Source: an uncultured Lachnospiraceae bacterium (GTDB lineage: Bacteria > Bacillota > Clostridia > Lachnospirales > Lachnospiraceae). From it: 64,000 nt of DNA. Each line of letters starts with the position of its first letter. Position 1 is the first letter of the stretch. The notes below the pieces were generated by a model. The model made no database searches and had not been told where the DNA came from. It worked only from the letters and a program-made list of their open reading frames with translations. The translations under genes were made by a program, and so were the position numbers. Of this stretch, positions 8,625 to 16,953 are shown piece after piece. The stretch lies in NCBI GenBank assembly GCA_900539175.1, contig UQAW01000008.1, positions 1-64,000 on the forward strand, written 5' to 3'.

Positions 8625-9647
8625 ATGGCAAGAGTAATTACATTTGGCGAGATTATGTTAAGACTTGCACCGGAAGGCTATTACCGTTTTGTGCAGGCAG
8701 AGACTTTTTGTGCCGCGTATGGAGGCGGCGAAGCAAATGTGGCAGTTTCACTGGCAAACTATGGAATTGATACTGCGTTTGTGACAAAACTTCCGAAACA
8801 TGAAATCGGTCAGGGTGCAGTGAATTCTCTGAGAAGATATGGTGTGGATACTTCTCATATTGTACGCGGAGGTGACCGTGTCGGAATCTATTTTCTGGAG
8901 AAAGGTGCTTCCCAGAGACCGTCGAAAGTAATTTATGATCGTGCAGGGTCTTCCATAGCAACTGCTGCTGCTGCCGATTTTGACTGGAAACATATCTTTG
9001 CGGGGGCAGAGTGGTTTCATTTTACCGGAATCACGCCGGCTTTGAATGATGAAGTGGCAGCAATCTGTCTGGAAGCATGTAAGGCGGCAAAAGAAGCAGG
9101 ACTTATGATTTCCTGTGATTTGAATTACAGAAATAAACTGTGGTCCAAAGAAAAAGCAGGTCAGGTGATGGGGGAAATATGCAGTTTTGTGGATGTCTGC
9201 ATTGCCAATGAAGAGGATGCGGCGGATGTATTTGGGATTCGGGCTGCAGATACGGATGTAACCACAGGTACGGTAAATCATGAGGGTTACAAGGATGTTG
9301 CAAAACAGTTGGCAGACCGTTTTGGATTTCAGAAAGTAGCAATTACACTGAGAGAGTCCTTGTCTGCAAATGACAATAACTGGTCAGCGATGTTGTATGA
9401 CGGAGGGGATTATTATTTCAGCAAGAAATATAAAATTCATATTGTTGATCGTGTAGGCGGCGGTGACAGCTTTGGCGGCGGTTTAATCTGTGCATGTCTG
9501 AATGGGTATGATGCGCAGACAACGATTGAGTTTGCAGTGGCAGCTTCCTGTCTGAAGCATTCCATTGAAGGGGATTTCAATATGGTGTCTATGGATGAAG
9601 TATGGAAGCTTGCAGGCGGGGATGGTTCCGGACGTGTTCAAAGGTAA
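8625..9647 (+). CDS. kdgK: 2-keto-3-deoxygluconate kinase (PfkB family)
   Basis: 340-residue ribokinase/PfkB-fold kinase. The N-terminal GGGEANVAVSLANYG is the sugar-binding PfkB signature 1, and VGGGDSFGGG near the C-terminus is signature 2 with the catalytic Asp. It phosphorylates 2-keto-3-deoxygluconate, supplying KDPG for the aldolase encoded just upstream; that pairing is the main reason for the substrate call. The start follows AAGGAGATTTAAGATT. No clear terminator follows, and a new promoter lies 31 bp after the stop. Confidence 0.9.
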   Translation: MARVITFGEIMLRLAPEGYYRFVQAETFCAAYGGGEANVAVSLANYGIDTAFVTKLPKHEIGQGAVNSLRRYGVDTSHIVRGGDRVGIYFLEKGASQRPSKVIYDRAGSSIATAAAADFDWKHIFAGAEWFHFTGITPALNDEVAAICLEACKAAKEAGLMISCDLNYRNKLWSKEKAGQVMGEICSFVDVCIANEEDAADVFGIRAADTDVTTGTVNHEGYKDVAKQLADRFGFQKVAITLRESLSANDNNWSAMLYDGGDYYFSKKYKIHIVDRVGGGDSFGGGLICACLNGYDAQTTIEFAVAASCLKHSIEGDFNMVSMDEVWKLAGGDGSGRVQR

Positions 9648-9678
9648 GAAAATGTTCCTTTTCGTCGAACGATTTTCC

Positions 9679-9706
9679 TTGATTCTTTCATATCTTCTGG
9701 TATAAT
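9679..9706 (+). promoter_or_regulatory. Promoter upstream of the NlpC/P60 gene
   Basis: TTGATT (9679-9684), 16-nt spacer, TATAAT (9701-9706). A MITE-like repeat begins 3-4 nt after the -10 box. Confidence 0.72.
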
Positions 9707-9709
9707 TTA

Positions 9710-9896
9710 CTGATATCAGGATCAAAAGGTTATGCGTTTTATGCTTGCATGAAAAAGCATAACTTTGGGCCCCGTAAAACATGAGAAAGTAGTCCGGGCA
9801 GGGCGGATTTCGAATGTTTTTAGGATTGTGGAAGCATGAAATGTGGAGTAATCCGTGTATCATAGGGGTCAAAATATCTTTTGACCCCAACATCAT
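9710..9896 (+). repeat. MITE-like dispersed repeat, full-length copy 1
   Basis: About 187 bp, closely similar along its length to the copies at 48131-48317 and 52154-52326. Ends form terminal inverted repeats (left TGATATCAGGATCAAAAG, right CTTTTGACCCCAACATCAT). It contains internal hairpins and no reading frame. It makes up most of the leader of the NlpC/P60 gene. Confidence 0.85.
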
Positions 9897-9957
9897 TTAT
9901 CTTAGGTAACAAAAGTGTAATAAAAACGAAACAGAAATATGATAATTTGGAGGCTTT

Positions 9958-10701
9958 ATGTATCGGAACAAATATGTTCTGGCGCTTGGAATTGCAGGGA
10001 TGCTTGCAGTCCCCGGAGGAGTTGCTCATGCAGAAGTGGGAAGCAGCCTGATCACGCCGGAAGTGTCTGATACGAAAGAGGAACATTTTGCAGTAGCGAA
10101 TGTAAGTACATGTTTGAACGTCCGCTCTGGTCCGGGAGTAGAGACAGAGGTTGTGGGAAAAATACCGGCCAACGGTTTGATGGAGATTCAGGGATATGAG
10201 AATGGATGGTGTATGGTAAATTCCGGTGATGTGACCGGATATGTGTGCGGAGATTATCTCTATTCGCCGGAGGAATCGAAGCGTCTGATCGAAACGATAG
10301 GGCAGGAGAGCCTTCCTACAGCTGTGGCGGTATCTCCGGTGCGCCAGCAGTTAATTGATTTTGCCAGCCAGTTTATAGGAAATCCTTATGTCTGGGGTGG
10401 GACAAGCCTGACAGACGGAGCAGACTGTTCCGGTTATGTCCAGAGTGTATACCGTGAATTCGGGGTGGAACTTCCCCGGGTGTCTGCGGAGCAGGCGAAG
10501 GCAGGGCATCAGATTTCTTTGGAGAGTGCACAGCCGGGCGATCTGATTTTTTATGCGAAGAACGGTTCGGTCTATCATGTGGTCATTAATCTCGGCGGCG
10601 GCAAAGTGTTGGGAGCCAGCTGCGCGGCAAAGGGAATTTGTGTGTCGAATCTGGATACTTCTCATGCCGTGTGGGCATCTGATGTTCTGGGTGCACCGTG
10701 A
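9958..10701 (+). CDS. Secreted SH3b-NlpC/P60 peptidoglycan endopeptidase
   Basis: 247-residue cell-wall hydrolase. Residues 1-25 are a signal peptide ending AHA. A bacterial SH3 domain (~40-100, with CLNVRSGPG) binds wall peptides. The NlpC/P60 domain (~120-247) has the catalytic Cys in DCSGY and the His in YHVV. Such enzymes cut the D-Glu to diamino-acid bond of stem peptides during growth or separation. GGAGG precedes the ATG. The leader is almost entirely a MITE-like repeat, so any leader-level control could have been affected by it. An additional Cys pair sits in LGASCAAKGIC near the C-terminus. Confidence 0.92.
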   Translation: MYRNKYVLALGIAGMLAVPGGVAHAEVGSSLITPEVSDTKEEHFAVANVSTCLNVRSGPGVETEVVGKIPANGLMEIQGYENGWCMVNSGDVTGYVCGDYLYSPEESKRLIETIGQESLPTAVAVSPVRQQLIDFASQFIGNPYVWGGTSLTDGADCSGYVQSVYREFGVELPRVSAEQAKAGHQISLESAQPGDLIFYAKNGSVYHVVINLGGGKVLGASCAAKGICVSNLDTSHAVWASDVLGAP

Positions 10702-10731
10702 GAATTGTAAAAAAAGTACAGCAAAAAAAGG

Positions 10732-10760
10732 TTTACAACAAATGGGGGCTGTGTTATACT
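10732..10760 (+). promoter_or_regulatory. rpsO promoter
   Basis: TTTACA (10732-10737), 17-nt spacer, TATACT (10755-10760). Confidence 0.8.
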
Positions 10761-10853
10761 GTAGCGGTATGAGATTAGCCTTAATTCAGAGATTGGATAC
10801 TCCGACCATCTCTTAATTAGCGGCGATTAATAAAAATCAGGAGGAAAGAAATA
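10761..10853 (+). promoter_or_regulatory. rpsO 5' leader with hairpin (probable S15 autoregulatory leader)
   Basis: The leader folds AGAGAT ... ATCTCT around an inner GGA-TAC-TCC hairpin (about 10788-10816), followed by AGGAGG and the start codon. S15 represses its own mRNA through leader structures in several bacteria; that this leader does so is inference from position and structure. Confidence 0.5.
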
Positions 10854-11120
10854 ATGATTTCACCAGAAAAGAAACAGGCAATCATGAAAGAGTATGCAAG
10901 AACAGAAGGTGACACAGGTTCACCGGAGGTACAGGTAGCTGTTCTGACAGAGAGAATCAATGAGCTTACAGAGCATCTGAAAGTTCATCACAAAGATCAT
11001 CATTCCAGAAGAGGACTTCTGAAGATGGTTGGTCAGAGACGTGGATTGCTTGACTATTTGAAGAAGACTGATATTGAAAGATACCGTGCATTAATTGAAA
11101 AATTAGGAATCAGAAAATAA
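10854..11120 (+). CDS. rpsO: 30S ribosomal protein S15
   Basis: 88 residues, the normal S15 length. It binds 16S rRNA early in 30S assembly. The family core is unmistakable: TGSPEVQVAVLTERINELTEHL, HHKDHHSRRGLL, and VGQRRGLLDYL. AGGAGG precedes the start. The upstream promoter and structured leader, and pnp downstream, follow the conserved rpsO-pnp gene order, with a hairpin between the two genes that probably lowers read-through or stabilises the rpsO mRNA. Confidence 0.98.
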   Translation: MISPEKKQAIMKEYARTEGDTGSPEVQVAVLTERINELTEHLKVHHKDHHSRRGLLKMVGQRRGLLDYLKKTDIERYRALIEKLGIRK

Positions 11121-11131
11121 TCAGCTTGTTT

Positions 11132-11158
11132 CAGGGCGGAGATTTTCCGCCCTGTTTC
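11132..11158 (+). terminator. rpsO-pnp intergenic terminator or attenuator
   Basis: CAGGGCGGA (11132-11140) pairs with TCCGCCCTG (11146-11154), followed by a weak TTTC. Probably only partial termination. Confidence 0.65.
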
Positions 11159-11214
11159 GCTATACCTTAAGTATGCCATAGCCGTTCCGGGTCAGATACA
11201 CATCTTCCGAGACC

Positions 11215-11251
11215 ACTGAAAAGCACATCGGCGTCCGGTGTGTTTTTCAGT
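11215..11251 (+). promoter_or_regulatory. pnp leader stem-loop
   Basis: ACTGAAAAGCACA-CGG pairs with CCG-TGTGTTTTTCAGT around a CGT loop in the ~190-nt pnp leader. In E. coli, pnp is autoregulated through a leader stem cut by RNase III; a similar role here is inference. Confidence 0.5.
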
Positions 11252-11348
11252 TGTTTCGGGGTGTTATGCCTGGCGGTATTTGGGGTAGCTGTGAAAAGGA
11301 TTTCTATGGCAGCGTTACACAGAGAGTATTCAGAGAAGGAGAACACCT

Positions 11349-13442
11349 ATGTACAAGAGTTTTTCAATGGAACTGGCAGGGAGAACCCTGACCGTTGATG
11401 TTGACCGTGTTGCAAAGCAGGCAAACGGTGCGGCATTTATGCATTATGGCGATACGGTAGTCTTATCTACCGCGACAGCATCTGATAAGCCGAGGGAAGG
11501 AATTGATTTCTTTCCGCTGAGCGTAGAATATGAGGAAAAATTATATGCGGTAGGCAAAATTCCGGGTGGCTTTAACAAACGTGAGGGAAAGGCAAGTGAA
11601 CATGCGATTCTGACCTCACGTGTGATCGACCGTCCGATGCGTCCGCTGTTTCCGAAGGATTACAGAAATGATGTAACCTTAAATAATATGGTAATGGCTG
11701 TAGATCCGGACTGCAACCCGGAAGTTGTTGCAATGCTGGGTTCTGCAATCGCAACCTGTATTTCTGACATTCCGTTTGACGGACCATGTGCCATGACGCA
11801 GATGGGTATGATCGATGGAGAACTGATTGTCAACCCGACGCTGGCTCAGAAGGATGTATCAGATCTTACGCTGACGGTAGCTTCTACAAGAGAAAAAGTA
11901 ATTATGATTGAAGCCGGAGCGAATGAGCTGCCGGAACAGCAGATGATCGATGCAATCTTTAAAGCACATGAAGTGAATCAGGAGATTATCAAGTTTATCG
12001 ATCAGATTGTGGAAGCTTGCGGAAAAGAAAAGCACACTTATGAGAGCTGTGCAATTCCGGAAGAGTTGTTTGCAGCAATTCGCGAGATCGTTCCTCCGGA
12101 AGAGATGGAGGTTGCAGTCTTTACTGATGATAAACAGACAAGAGAAGAAAATATCCGCGTGATTACAGAGCGTCTGACAGAAGCATTTGCCGAAAATGAA
12201 GAGTGGCTGGCAGTACTTGGAGAAGCAATATACCAGTATCAGAAGAAGACGGTTCGTAAGATGATTCTGAAGGATCATAAACGGCCGGACGGTCGTGGGA
12301 TTACGCAGATTCGCCCACTGGCTGCTGAGATTGATATTATACCGAGAGTACATGGTTCTGCCATGTTTACCCGCGGACAGACGCAGATTTGTAATGTGAC
12401 AACTCTGGCTCCGCTGTCTGAGGCTCAGAAGCTGGATGGTCTGGATGAGTTTGAAACATCCAAGCGCTACATGCATCATTATAATTTCCCGTCTTATTCT
12501 GTAGGAGAGACAAAGCCATCCCGCGGACCGGGAAGACGTGAAATTGGTCATGGTGCGTTGGCAGAGCGTGCATTGGTTCCGGTGCTTCCGGCAGCAGAAG
12601 ATTTTCCGTATGCGATCCGAACCGTATCTGAGACATTTGAATCCAATGGTTCCACTTCTCAGGCAAGTATCTGTGCATCCTCGATGTCATTGATGGCAGC
12701 AGGTGTGCCGATCAAGAAACCAGTGGCAGGTATTTCCTGCGGTCTGGTAACCGGAGAGACAGACGATGATTATCTGGTTCTCACCGATATCCAGGGATTG
12801 GAAGACTTTTTTGGAGATATGGATTTCAAGGTTGCAGGTACCCATGATGGTATCACAGCGATTCAGATGGATATTAAGATCCATGGATTGACAAGACCGA
12901 TTATTGAGGAAGCGATTGCAAAGACAAAAGAGGCAAGAGAATATATTTTGACAGAGGTTATGGAGAAGGCAATTGCAGCTCCGCGTCAGGAAGTCGGAAA
13001 ATATGCACCGAAGATTATTCAGATTCAGATTGATCCGGCGAAGATCGGTGATGTTGTGGGACAGCGCGGTAAGACGATTAACGCGATTATCGAAGAAACC
13101 GGTGTTAAGATTGATATTACGGATGACGGTGCAGTATCCATCTGCGGAACGGATAAAGCAGGTATGGATAAGGCAATCGACTATATTAAGATTATCACTA
13201 CTGATTTTGAGGCAGGACAGATTTTTACAGGTAAGGTAGTAAGTATCAAAGAGTTTGGTGCATTTTTGGAGTTTGCTCCTGGAAAAGAAGGTATGGTTCA
13301 TATCTCGAAGGTTGCAAAAGAACGCATTAACCATGTGGAAGACGTCCTGACATTAGGTGATGTTGTAAAAGTAGTATGCCTTGGAAAAGATAAGATGGGC
13401 AGAATTAGTTTCAGCATCAAAGATGTTCCGGCAGGAGTATAA
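11349..13442 (+). CDS. pnp: Polyribonucleotide nucleotidyltransferase (PNPase)
   Basis: 697-residue trimeric 3'-to-5' phosphorolytic exoribonuclease of mRNA decay. Domains in order: first RNase PH domain (~1-215), helical linker, second RNase PH domain (~310-545, with FTRGQTQ and SNGSTSQAS near the active site), KH domain (~555-615, VGQRGKTINAI) and S1 RNA-binding domain (~625-692). All parts are present at full length. The start follows GAAGGAGAACACCT. A hairpin terminator is 8 bp after the stop. Confidence 0.98.
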   Translation: MYKSFSMELAGRTLTVDVDRVAKQANGAAFMHYGDTVVLSTATASDKPREGIDFFPLSVEYEEKLYAVGKIPGGFNKREGKASEHAILTSRVIDRPMRPLFPKDYRNDVTLNNMVMAVDPDCNPEVVAMLGSAIATCISDIPFDGPCAMTQMGMIDGELIVNPTLAQKDVSDLTLTVASTREKVIMIEAGANELPEQQMIDAIFKAHEVNQEIIKFIDQIVEACGKEKHTYESCAIPEELFAAIREIVPPEEMEVAVFTDDKQTREENIRVITERLTEAFAENEEWLAVLGEAIYQYQKKTVRKMILKDHKRPDGRGITQIRPLAAEIDIIPRVHGSAMFTRGQTQICNVTTLAPLSEAQKLDGLDEFETSKRYMHHYNFPSYSVGETKPSRGPGRREIGHGALAERALVPVLPAAEDFPYAIRTVSETFESNGSTSQASICASSMSLMAAGVPIKKPVAGISCGLVTGETDDDYLVLTDIQGLEDFFGDMDFKVAGTHDGITAIQMDIKIHGLTRPIIEEAIAKTKEAREYILTEVMEKAIAAPRQEVGKYAPKIIQIQIDPAKIGDVVGQRGKTINAIIEETGVKIDITDDGAVSICGTDKAGMDKAIDYIKIITTDFEAGQIFTGKVVSIKEFGAFLEFAPGKEGMVHISKVAKERINHVEDVLTLGDVVKVVCLGKDKMGRISFSIKDVPAGV

Positions 13443-13450
13443 GGAATAAG

Positions 13451-13490
13451 ACAGGGAGAGGCCGGAAACCGATGCGGCTTCTCCTGTTTT
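13451..13490 (+). terminator. Terminator of pnp
   Basis: Imperfect hairpin ACAGGGAGAGGCCG ... CGGCTTCTCCTGT followed by TTTT. Confidence 0.75.
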
Positions 13491-13551
13491 GTAATCTGGA
13501 GTGAATTTTCAAACATATTCCAGGGAGCCGAGACAAGAGGAGAAAATGGTT

Positions 13552-14040
13552 ATGAGATATCATGATATTACAAAGGATGATATGTTAAATGGTGACGGAC
13601 TCCGGGTGGTTTTGTGGGTTGCCGGATGTTCTCATCACTGTAAAGGCTGTCAGAATCCCATTACCTGGGACCCGCAGGGAGGAATTCCTTTTGATGATGA
13701 GGCAAAGAAGGAGATATTTGAGCAGCTTGACAAGGATTATATAGAAGGGATCACCTTTTCGGGAGGAGATCCTTTGTTTGCAGAGAACAGGGATGAGGTT
13801 TTTGCCTTGGTTAAAGAGATTAAAAAGCGGTATCCGGATAAGAATATCTGGCTTTATACAGGATATCGCTGGGAAGAGATTAAGAATGAGCCTGTCATCC
13901 CATATCTTGACGTACTCGTGGACGGCAAATACATGGAGTCGGAGCGGGACGTAACGTTGCCGTGGAAGGGAAGTGCCAATCAGAGGGTGATTGATATTCC
14001 AAAGACACGGGAATTGAAGCAGATTGTACTTTATGCATAG
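13552..14040 (+). CDS. nrdG: Anaerobic ribonucleotide reductase activating protein (radical SAM)
   Basis: 162-residue glycyl-radical activase for the class III reductase NrdD. The [4Fe-4S] cysteines C26, C30 and C33 lie in CSHHCKGC, and the SAM-binding GG lies in TFSGGDPL. ATG 13552 is chosen because GAGGAG lies 9 bases upstream; ATG 13546 is only 3 bases from it, and a start at 13501 has no ribosome site. NrdD itself is not in the window, so the pair is split here. The dUTPase gene 23 bp downstream fits a DNA-precursor theme. Confidence 0.92.
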   Translation: MRYHDITKDDMLNGDGLRVVLWVAGCSHHCKGCQNPITWDPQGGIPFDDEAKKEIFEQLDKDYIEGITFSGGDPLFAENRDEVFALVKEIKKRYPDKNIWLYTGYRWEEIKNEPVIPYLDVLVDGKYMESERDVTLPWKGSANQRVIDIPKTRELKQIVLYA

Positions 14041-14063
14041 GAAAGCAGGGGAATCAATAGCAG

Positions 14064-14495
14064 ATGGAGACGATTAAGATACAGTATTTGAATGATCAGA
14101 TAGAGCGTTTGCGCTATATTGATGGAAAATCGGACTGGATTGACCTTCGGGCTGCAGAAGAGATTGTGATGAAAGCGGGGGAGTTCCGTCTGATTCCGCT
14201 TGGTGTAGCTATGAAGCTGCCGAAAGGATATGAGGCACATGTGGTGCCGAGAAGTTCTACTTTTAAGAATTTCGGTATTATTCAGACCAACCATTGCGGA
14301 ATTATAGATGAATCTTACAGTGGACCAGAAGATTGGTGGTATATGCCGGCTTATGCGCTTAAGGATACCATGATTCATGTAAACGACCGCATTTGTCAGT
14401 TCCGTATTTTTAAACATCAGCCGACACTGGTGTTTGAGGAAGAAGTACTTTCGGGAGAAAACAGAGGCGGAATCGGAAGCACCGGAGTGAAGTGA
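14064..14495 (+). CDS. dut: dUTP diphosphatase (trimeric dUTPase family)
   Basis: 143 residues, typical trimeric dUTPase length. It hydrolyses dUTP to dUMP and pyrophosphate, keeping uracil out of DNA and feeding thymidylate synthesis. Family motifs: WIDLRA (25-30), PRSS (62-65), IIDESYSG (80-87, catalytic Asp), RICQFRI and the C-terminal phosphate lid RGGIGSTG (134-141). Motif 5 is slightly altered from the usual RG.GGFGSTG. It lies just after nrdG, consistent with a nucleotide-pool unit. The start is preceded by a modest AGCAGGGGAATC site. Confidence 0.9.
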   Translation: METIKIQYLNDQIERLRYIDGKSDWIDLRAAEEIVMKAGEFRLIPLGVAMKLPKGYEAHVVPRSSTFKNFGIIQTNHCGIIDESYSGPEDWWYMPAYALKDTMIHVNDRICQFRIFKHQPTLVFEEEVLSGENRGGIGSTGVK

Positions 14496-14554
14496 CCGGG
14501 GAAAAAGACACATCAGAGAAAATAAAGTAAATGGTAATTTAGGAGTTATGGTTC

Positions 14555-16309
14555 ATGGGATTTGACGATAATGATTTTGAAAATCAATTAGAGAAAGAAT
14601 TGGAAAATTATATGGGGCGCCCCTTGACAGATATCGGTACCAATGGCAGTGGAGAGCCGGAGGATGAGGGGGATGATTTTCCGGAAGGCGGGAAAAAGCG
14701 GAAGAAAGTCAAAATTGCCGTAATTTCAGTGCTTGCAGTAGTGCTTGTGGCTTTGATCGGCGTATATGCAGGATTTACTTATTATTACAGTGATAAGTTT
14801 TTCCCGGGTACAGTCATCAACCATGTGGACTGCGGAGAACTCACCGTACAGCAGGCTGAGGAGCAGATCCGCAAAGAGGTGGAAGGTTACACGTTGGAAG
14901 TAGCTTTTCAAAATGAAGAGAAACAGATGATTCAGGGTTCCGATATTGATTATGAGTATGTGCCGGATGGCAGTGTGCAGGAAGTAAAGAAAAGCCAGAA
15001 TTCCTTTTTATGGATTGGAGGAATCTTAGGCGGCGGAAAAGAATACAAAATCGATGCGGATATCAGGTACAGTACAGAGAAACTGGAACAGGTGGTAGCC
15101 CAGATGCCGCAGATGCAGGAAGAGAATATGATAGAACCTGCTGATGCAAAAGTGGAATTTGTGGATGCGAAATTTCAGGTGACACCGGAAGAAAACGGAA
15201 GTAAACTGGATAAAGAACAGGCATTTAAAGCAATTGAGAAAGCAATTTCCGAGAATGAGGAAAAAGTATCACTTGAAGAAGCGGGTATCTATTTCAGACC
15301 AGAAAAGAGGCAGGATGATGAGGGTCTGATTAACCAGATGAATCAGTTGAATGAATATACTTCCTGCAGCATCACATATCAGCTTCCGTCCGGAGATCAG
15401 GTTCTGGATGGAACGACATTAAAAGACTGGCTGAGTGTGGATGAGAGTGGAAATTATTCCAGAGATGAGGCTGTCTGGAATCAGCATATTGCAGAGTATG
15501 TGGCTGCTATGGCACAGGCAGTGAACACATATAATGTAGATACCAAATTCAATGCAACAGGTCTTGGAGAGATTACGGTAAAAGGCAAATATGGATTTGA
15601 GATTAATCAGGAAGCGGAAGTTGCTCAATTGACTGAGGAATTGGCGAACCATACGGTGACTGCCAGAAAGCCGGTGTATTCACAGGAAGCGTTGTCTTAT
15701 GAGAATAATGGATTTGGAAACTCTTATGTGGAAATTGATCTGAGTCGTCAGCATGTGTGGATGTACAAGAATGGGGAATTAATTGTGGATACCGGTTGTG
15801 TATCTGGTAAGATGACCTCTGACCGCTGGACTCCTCCGGGAATCTTTACACTGACTTTCAAAAAATCTCCTTCTGTGCTTCGGGGACCCAAACAGGAGGA
15901 TGGTACCTATGAGTGGGAGTCTCCGGTAACTTACTGGATGCCGTTTAATGGAGGAATCGGTCTCCATGATGCTACCTGGCGTTCCTCCAGTCAGTTTGGG
16001 ACAAATGTCTATAAAAACAGCGGTTCCCATGGATGTGTCAATTTGCCGCTCAGTAAGGCGAAGGTGATTTATGAAAATATTGACAGCAATATGCCGATTA
16101 TCTGTTACTATTCGGAGCCTTATAGTGTAAGTCCGGCTCCCGCAAAGCCGAAGGCTACGCCGGCGCCGACCAAAGCACCAACCAAGGCACCGACCAAAGC
16201 ACCTGCAGAGACACCAACAGAAACACCGCCTACAGAGGCACCGACGGAAGTTCCTGCAGAACCACCTGCAGAGACACCCACCGAGCCTTCAGAGCCGGAA
16301 TATGAGTAA
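14555..16309 (+). CDS. Membrane-anchored L,D-transpeptidase with YkuD domain
   Basis: 584-residue cell-wall cross-linking enzyme. An acidic cytoplasmic head (~1-48) is followed by one membrane helix (~50-72), then a region resembling the PG_binding_4 domains that accompany YkuD (~90-370), and the YkuD catalytic domain (~390-520) with the SHGCVNLP active site (Cys494). The C-terminus is a low-complexity Pro/Thr/Ala/Glu tail with APTK/TPTE-type repeats that probably spans the wall. L,D-transpeptidases make 3-3 peptidoglycan links that bypass beta-lactam-sensitive enzymes. AGGAG lies 9 bases before ATG 14555; an out-of-frame ATG at 14548 is ignored. A strong bidirectional terminator follows. Confidence 0.92.
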   Translation: MGFDDNDFENQLEKELENYMGRPLTDIGTNGSGEPEDEGDDFPEGGKKRKKVKIAVISVLAVVLVALIGVYAGFTYYYSDKFFPGTVINHVDCGELTVQQAEEQIRKEVEGYTLEVAFQNEEKQMIQGSDIDYEYVPDGSVQEVKKSQNSFLWIGGILGGGKEYKIDADIRYSTEKLEQVVAQMPQMQEENMIEPADAKVEFVDAKFQVTPEENGSKLDKEQAFKAIEKAISENEEKVSLEEAGIYFRPEKRQDDEGLINQMNQLNEYTSCSITYQLPSGDQVLDGTTLKDWLSVDESGNYSRDEAVWNQHIAEYVAAMAQAVNTYNVDTKFNATGLGEITVKGKYGFEINQEAEVAQLTEELANHTVTARKPVYSQEALSYENNGFGNSYVEIDLSRQHVWMYKNGELIVDTGCVSGKMTSDRWTPPGIFTLTFKKSPSVLRGPKQEDGTYEWESPVTYWMPFNGGIGLHDATWRSSSQFGTNVYKNSGSHGCVNLPLSKAKVIYENIDSNMPIICYYSEPYSVSPAPAKPKATPAPTKAPTKAPTKAPAETPTETPPTEAPTEVPAEPPAETPTEPSEPEYE

Positions 16310-16333
16310 GCAGTTTAAATCGTGAAAAATGAG

Positions 16334-16381
16334 AAAAAGTTCGGGAACAGGTTAGAAGTAATGCCTGTTCCCGAACTTTTT
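16334..16381. terminator. Bidirectional terminator between convergent genes
   Basis: AAAAAGTTCGGGAACAGG (16334-16351) pairs perfectly with CCTGTTCCCGAACTTTTT (16364-16381). The A and T tracts serve the transpeptidase gene on the plus strand and the DUF1292 gene on the minus strand. Confidence 0.92.
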
Positions 16382-16402
16382 GCAATTAAGAAAATCAGAT
16401 AT

Positions 16403-16774
16403 TTAATCTTCCTGATTCTCTTCCATCTCGTCGAACTCCTGAGAATCCATCAATTCATCAAATGCATCAGCAGCAATGTCGTATTCTTCATCTGTTTCAA
16501 TATTATCCAGAGTCGGCTGACCATTTTCATTTTCCAGGTAACGGTAGAGGTATACTTCACCGTCCTCATTCTCACCGTCTTCATTGAGGGGAAGAAGAGC
16601 GATATATTCTTTGCCGCCTGCCGGAAAGATGGTGAGGATTGCGCAGGTGACTTCGGAATCATCATCCAATGTCAGGGTTACGGTAGGCTGTTCCAGATTC
16701 AGATCCCCGCAGTCACTTCCACAGGAAGAGCAGTTCCCATTACAGCCGAAATCTTTGTTTTGTTCATCACTCAT
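16403..16774 (-). CDS. DUF1292 family protein with N-terminal cysteine cluster
   Basis: 123-residue very acidic protein. The DUF1292 core (~30-95; TVTLTLDDDSEVTCAILTIF, then KEYIALLPLNE) is widespread in Firmicutes (YrzB family) and of unknown function. This member has an extra N-terminal Cys cluster, CNGNCSSCGSDCG, at about residues 11-23, which could bind a metal. The acidic tail is low complexity. A promoter with 17-nt spacing lies on the minus strand at 16824-16852. Family is certain enough; role unknown. Confidence 0.85.
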   Translation of the reverse strand: MSDEQNKDFGCNGNCSSCGSDCGDLNLEQPTVTLTLDDDSEVTCAILTIFPAGGKEYIALLPLNEDGENEDGEVYLYRYLENENGQPTLDNIETDEEYDIAADAFDELMDSQEFDEMEENQED

Positions 16775-16823
16775 ATTGAGATACCTTGTCCTTTCCGATC
16801 ATACTAAAGTATATTTCTTCCTT

Positions 16824-16852
16824 AGTTTATCAGAAACAAAATATAAATGCAA
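16824..16852 (-). promoter_or_regulatory. Promoter of the DUF1292 gene
   Basis: Minus-strand TTGCAT (16852-16847), 17-nt spacer, TAAACT (16829-16824). Confidence 0.65.
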
Positions 16853-16883
16853 TCTGCTTCCCATATTTTTCTCTATAAAGCAG

Positions 16884-16911
16884 TTGAAAAATTTCGGTGA
16901 AGGTGTATAAT
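16884..16911 (+). promoter_or_regulatory. ilvE promoter
   Basis: TTGAAA (16884-16889), 16-nt spacer, TATAAT (16906-16911). The leader of ~35 nt is too short for a T-box. Confidence 0.78.
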
Positions 16912-16953
16912 GAAGAGAAATTATTGTTTTTGTAACCAGAAAGGAGCATTATT

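Noticed and set aside
9710..9896. MITE-like repeat as a metabolite riboswitch
   Set aside because: The downstream genes of the six copies have no common pathway and several copies have lost large internal parts, which a conserved aptamer would not tolerate.
12687..13334. 215-codon minus-strand frame opposite pnp
   Set aside because: Cys/Asn-rich antisense translation of the KH/S1 coding region.
16912..16953. T-box leader upstream of ilvE
   Set aside because: Leader too short; no T-box AGGGTGGNACCGCG-like sequence.
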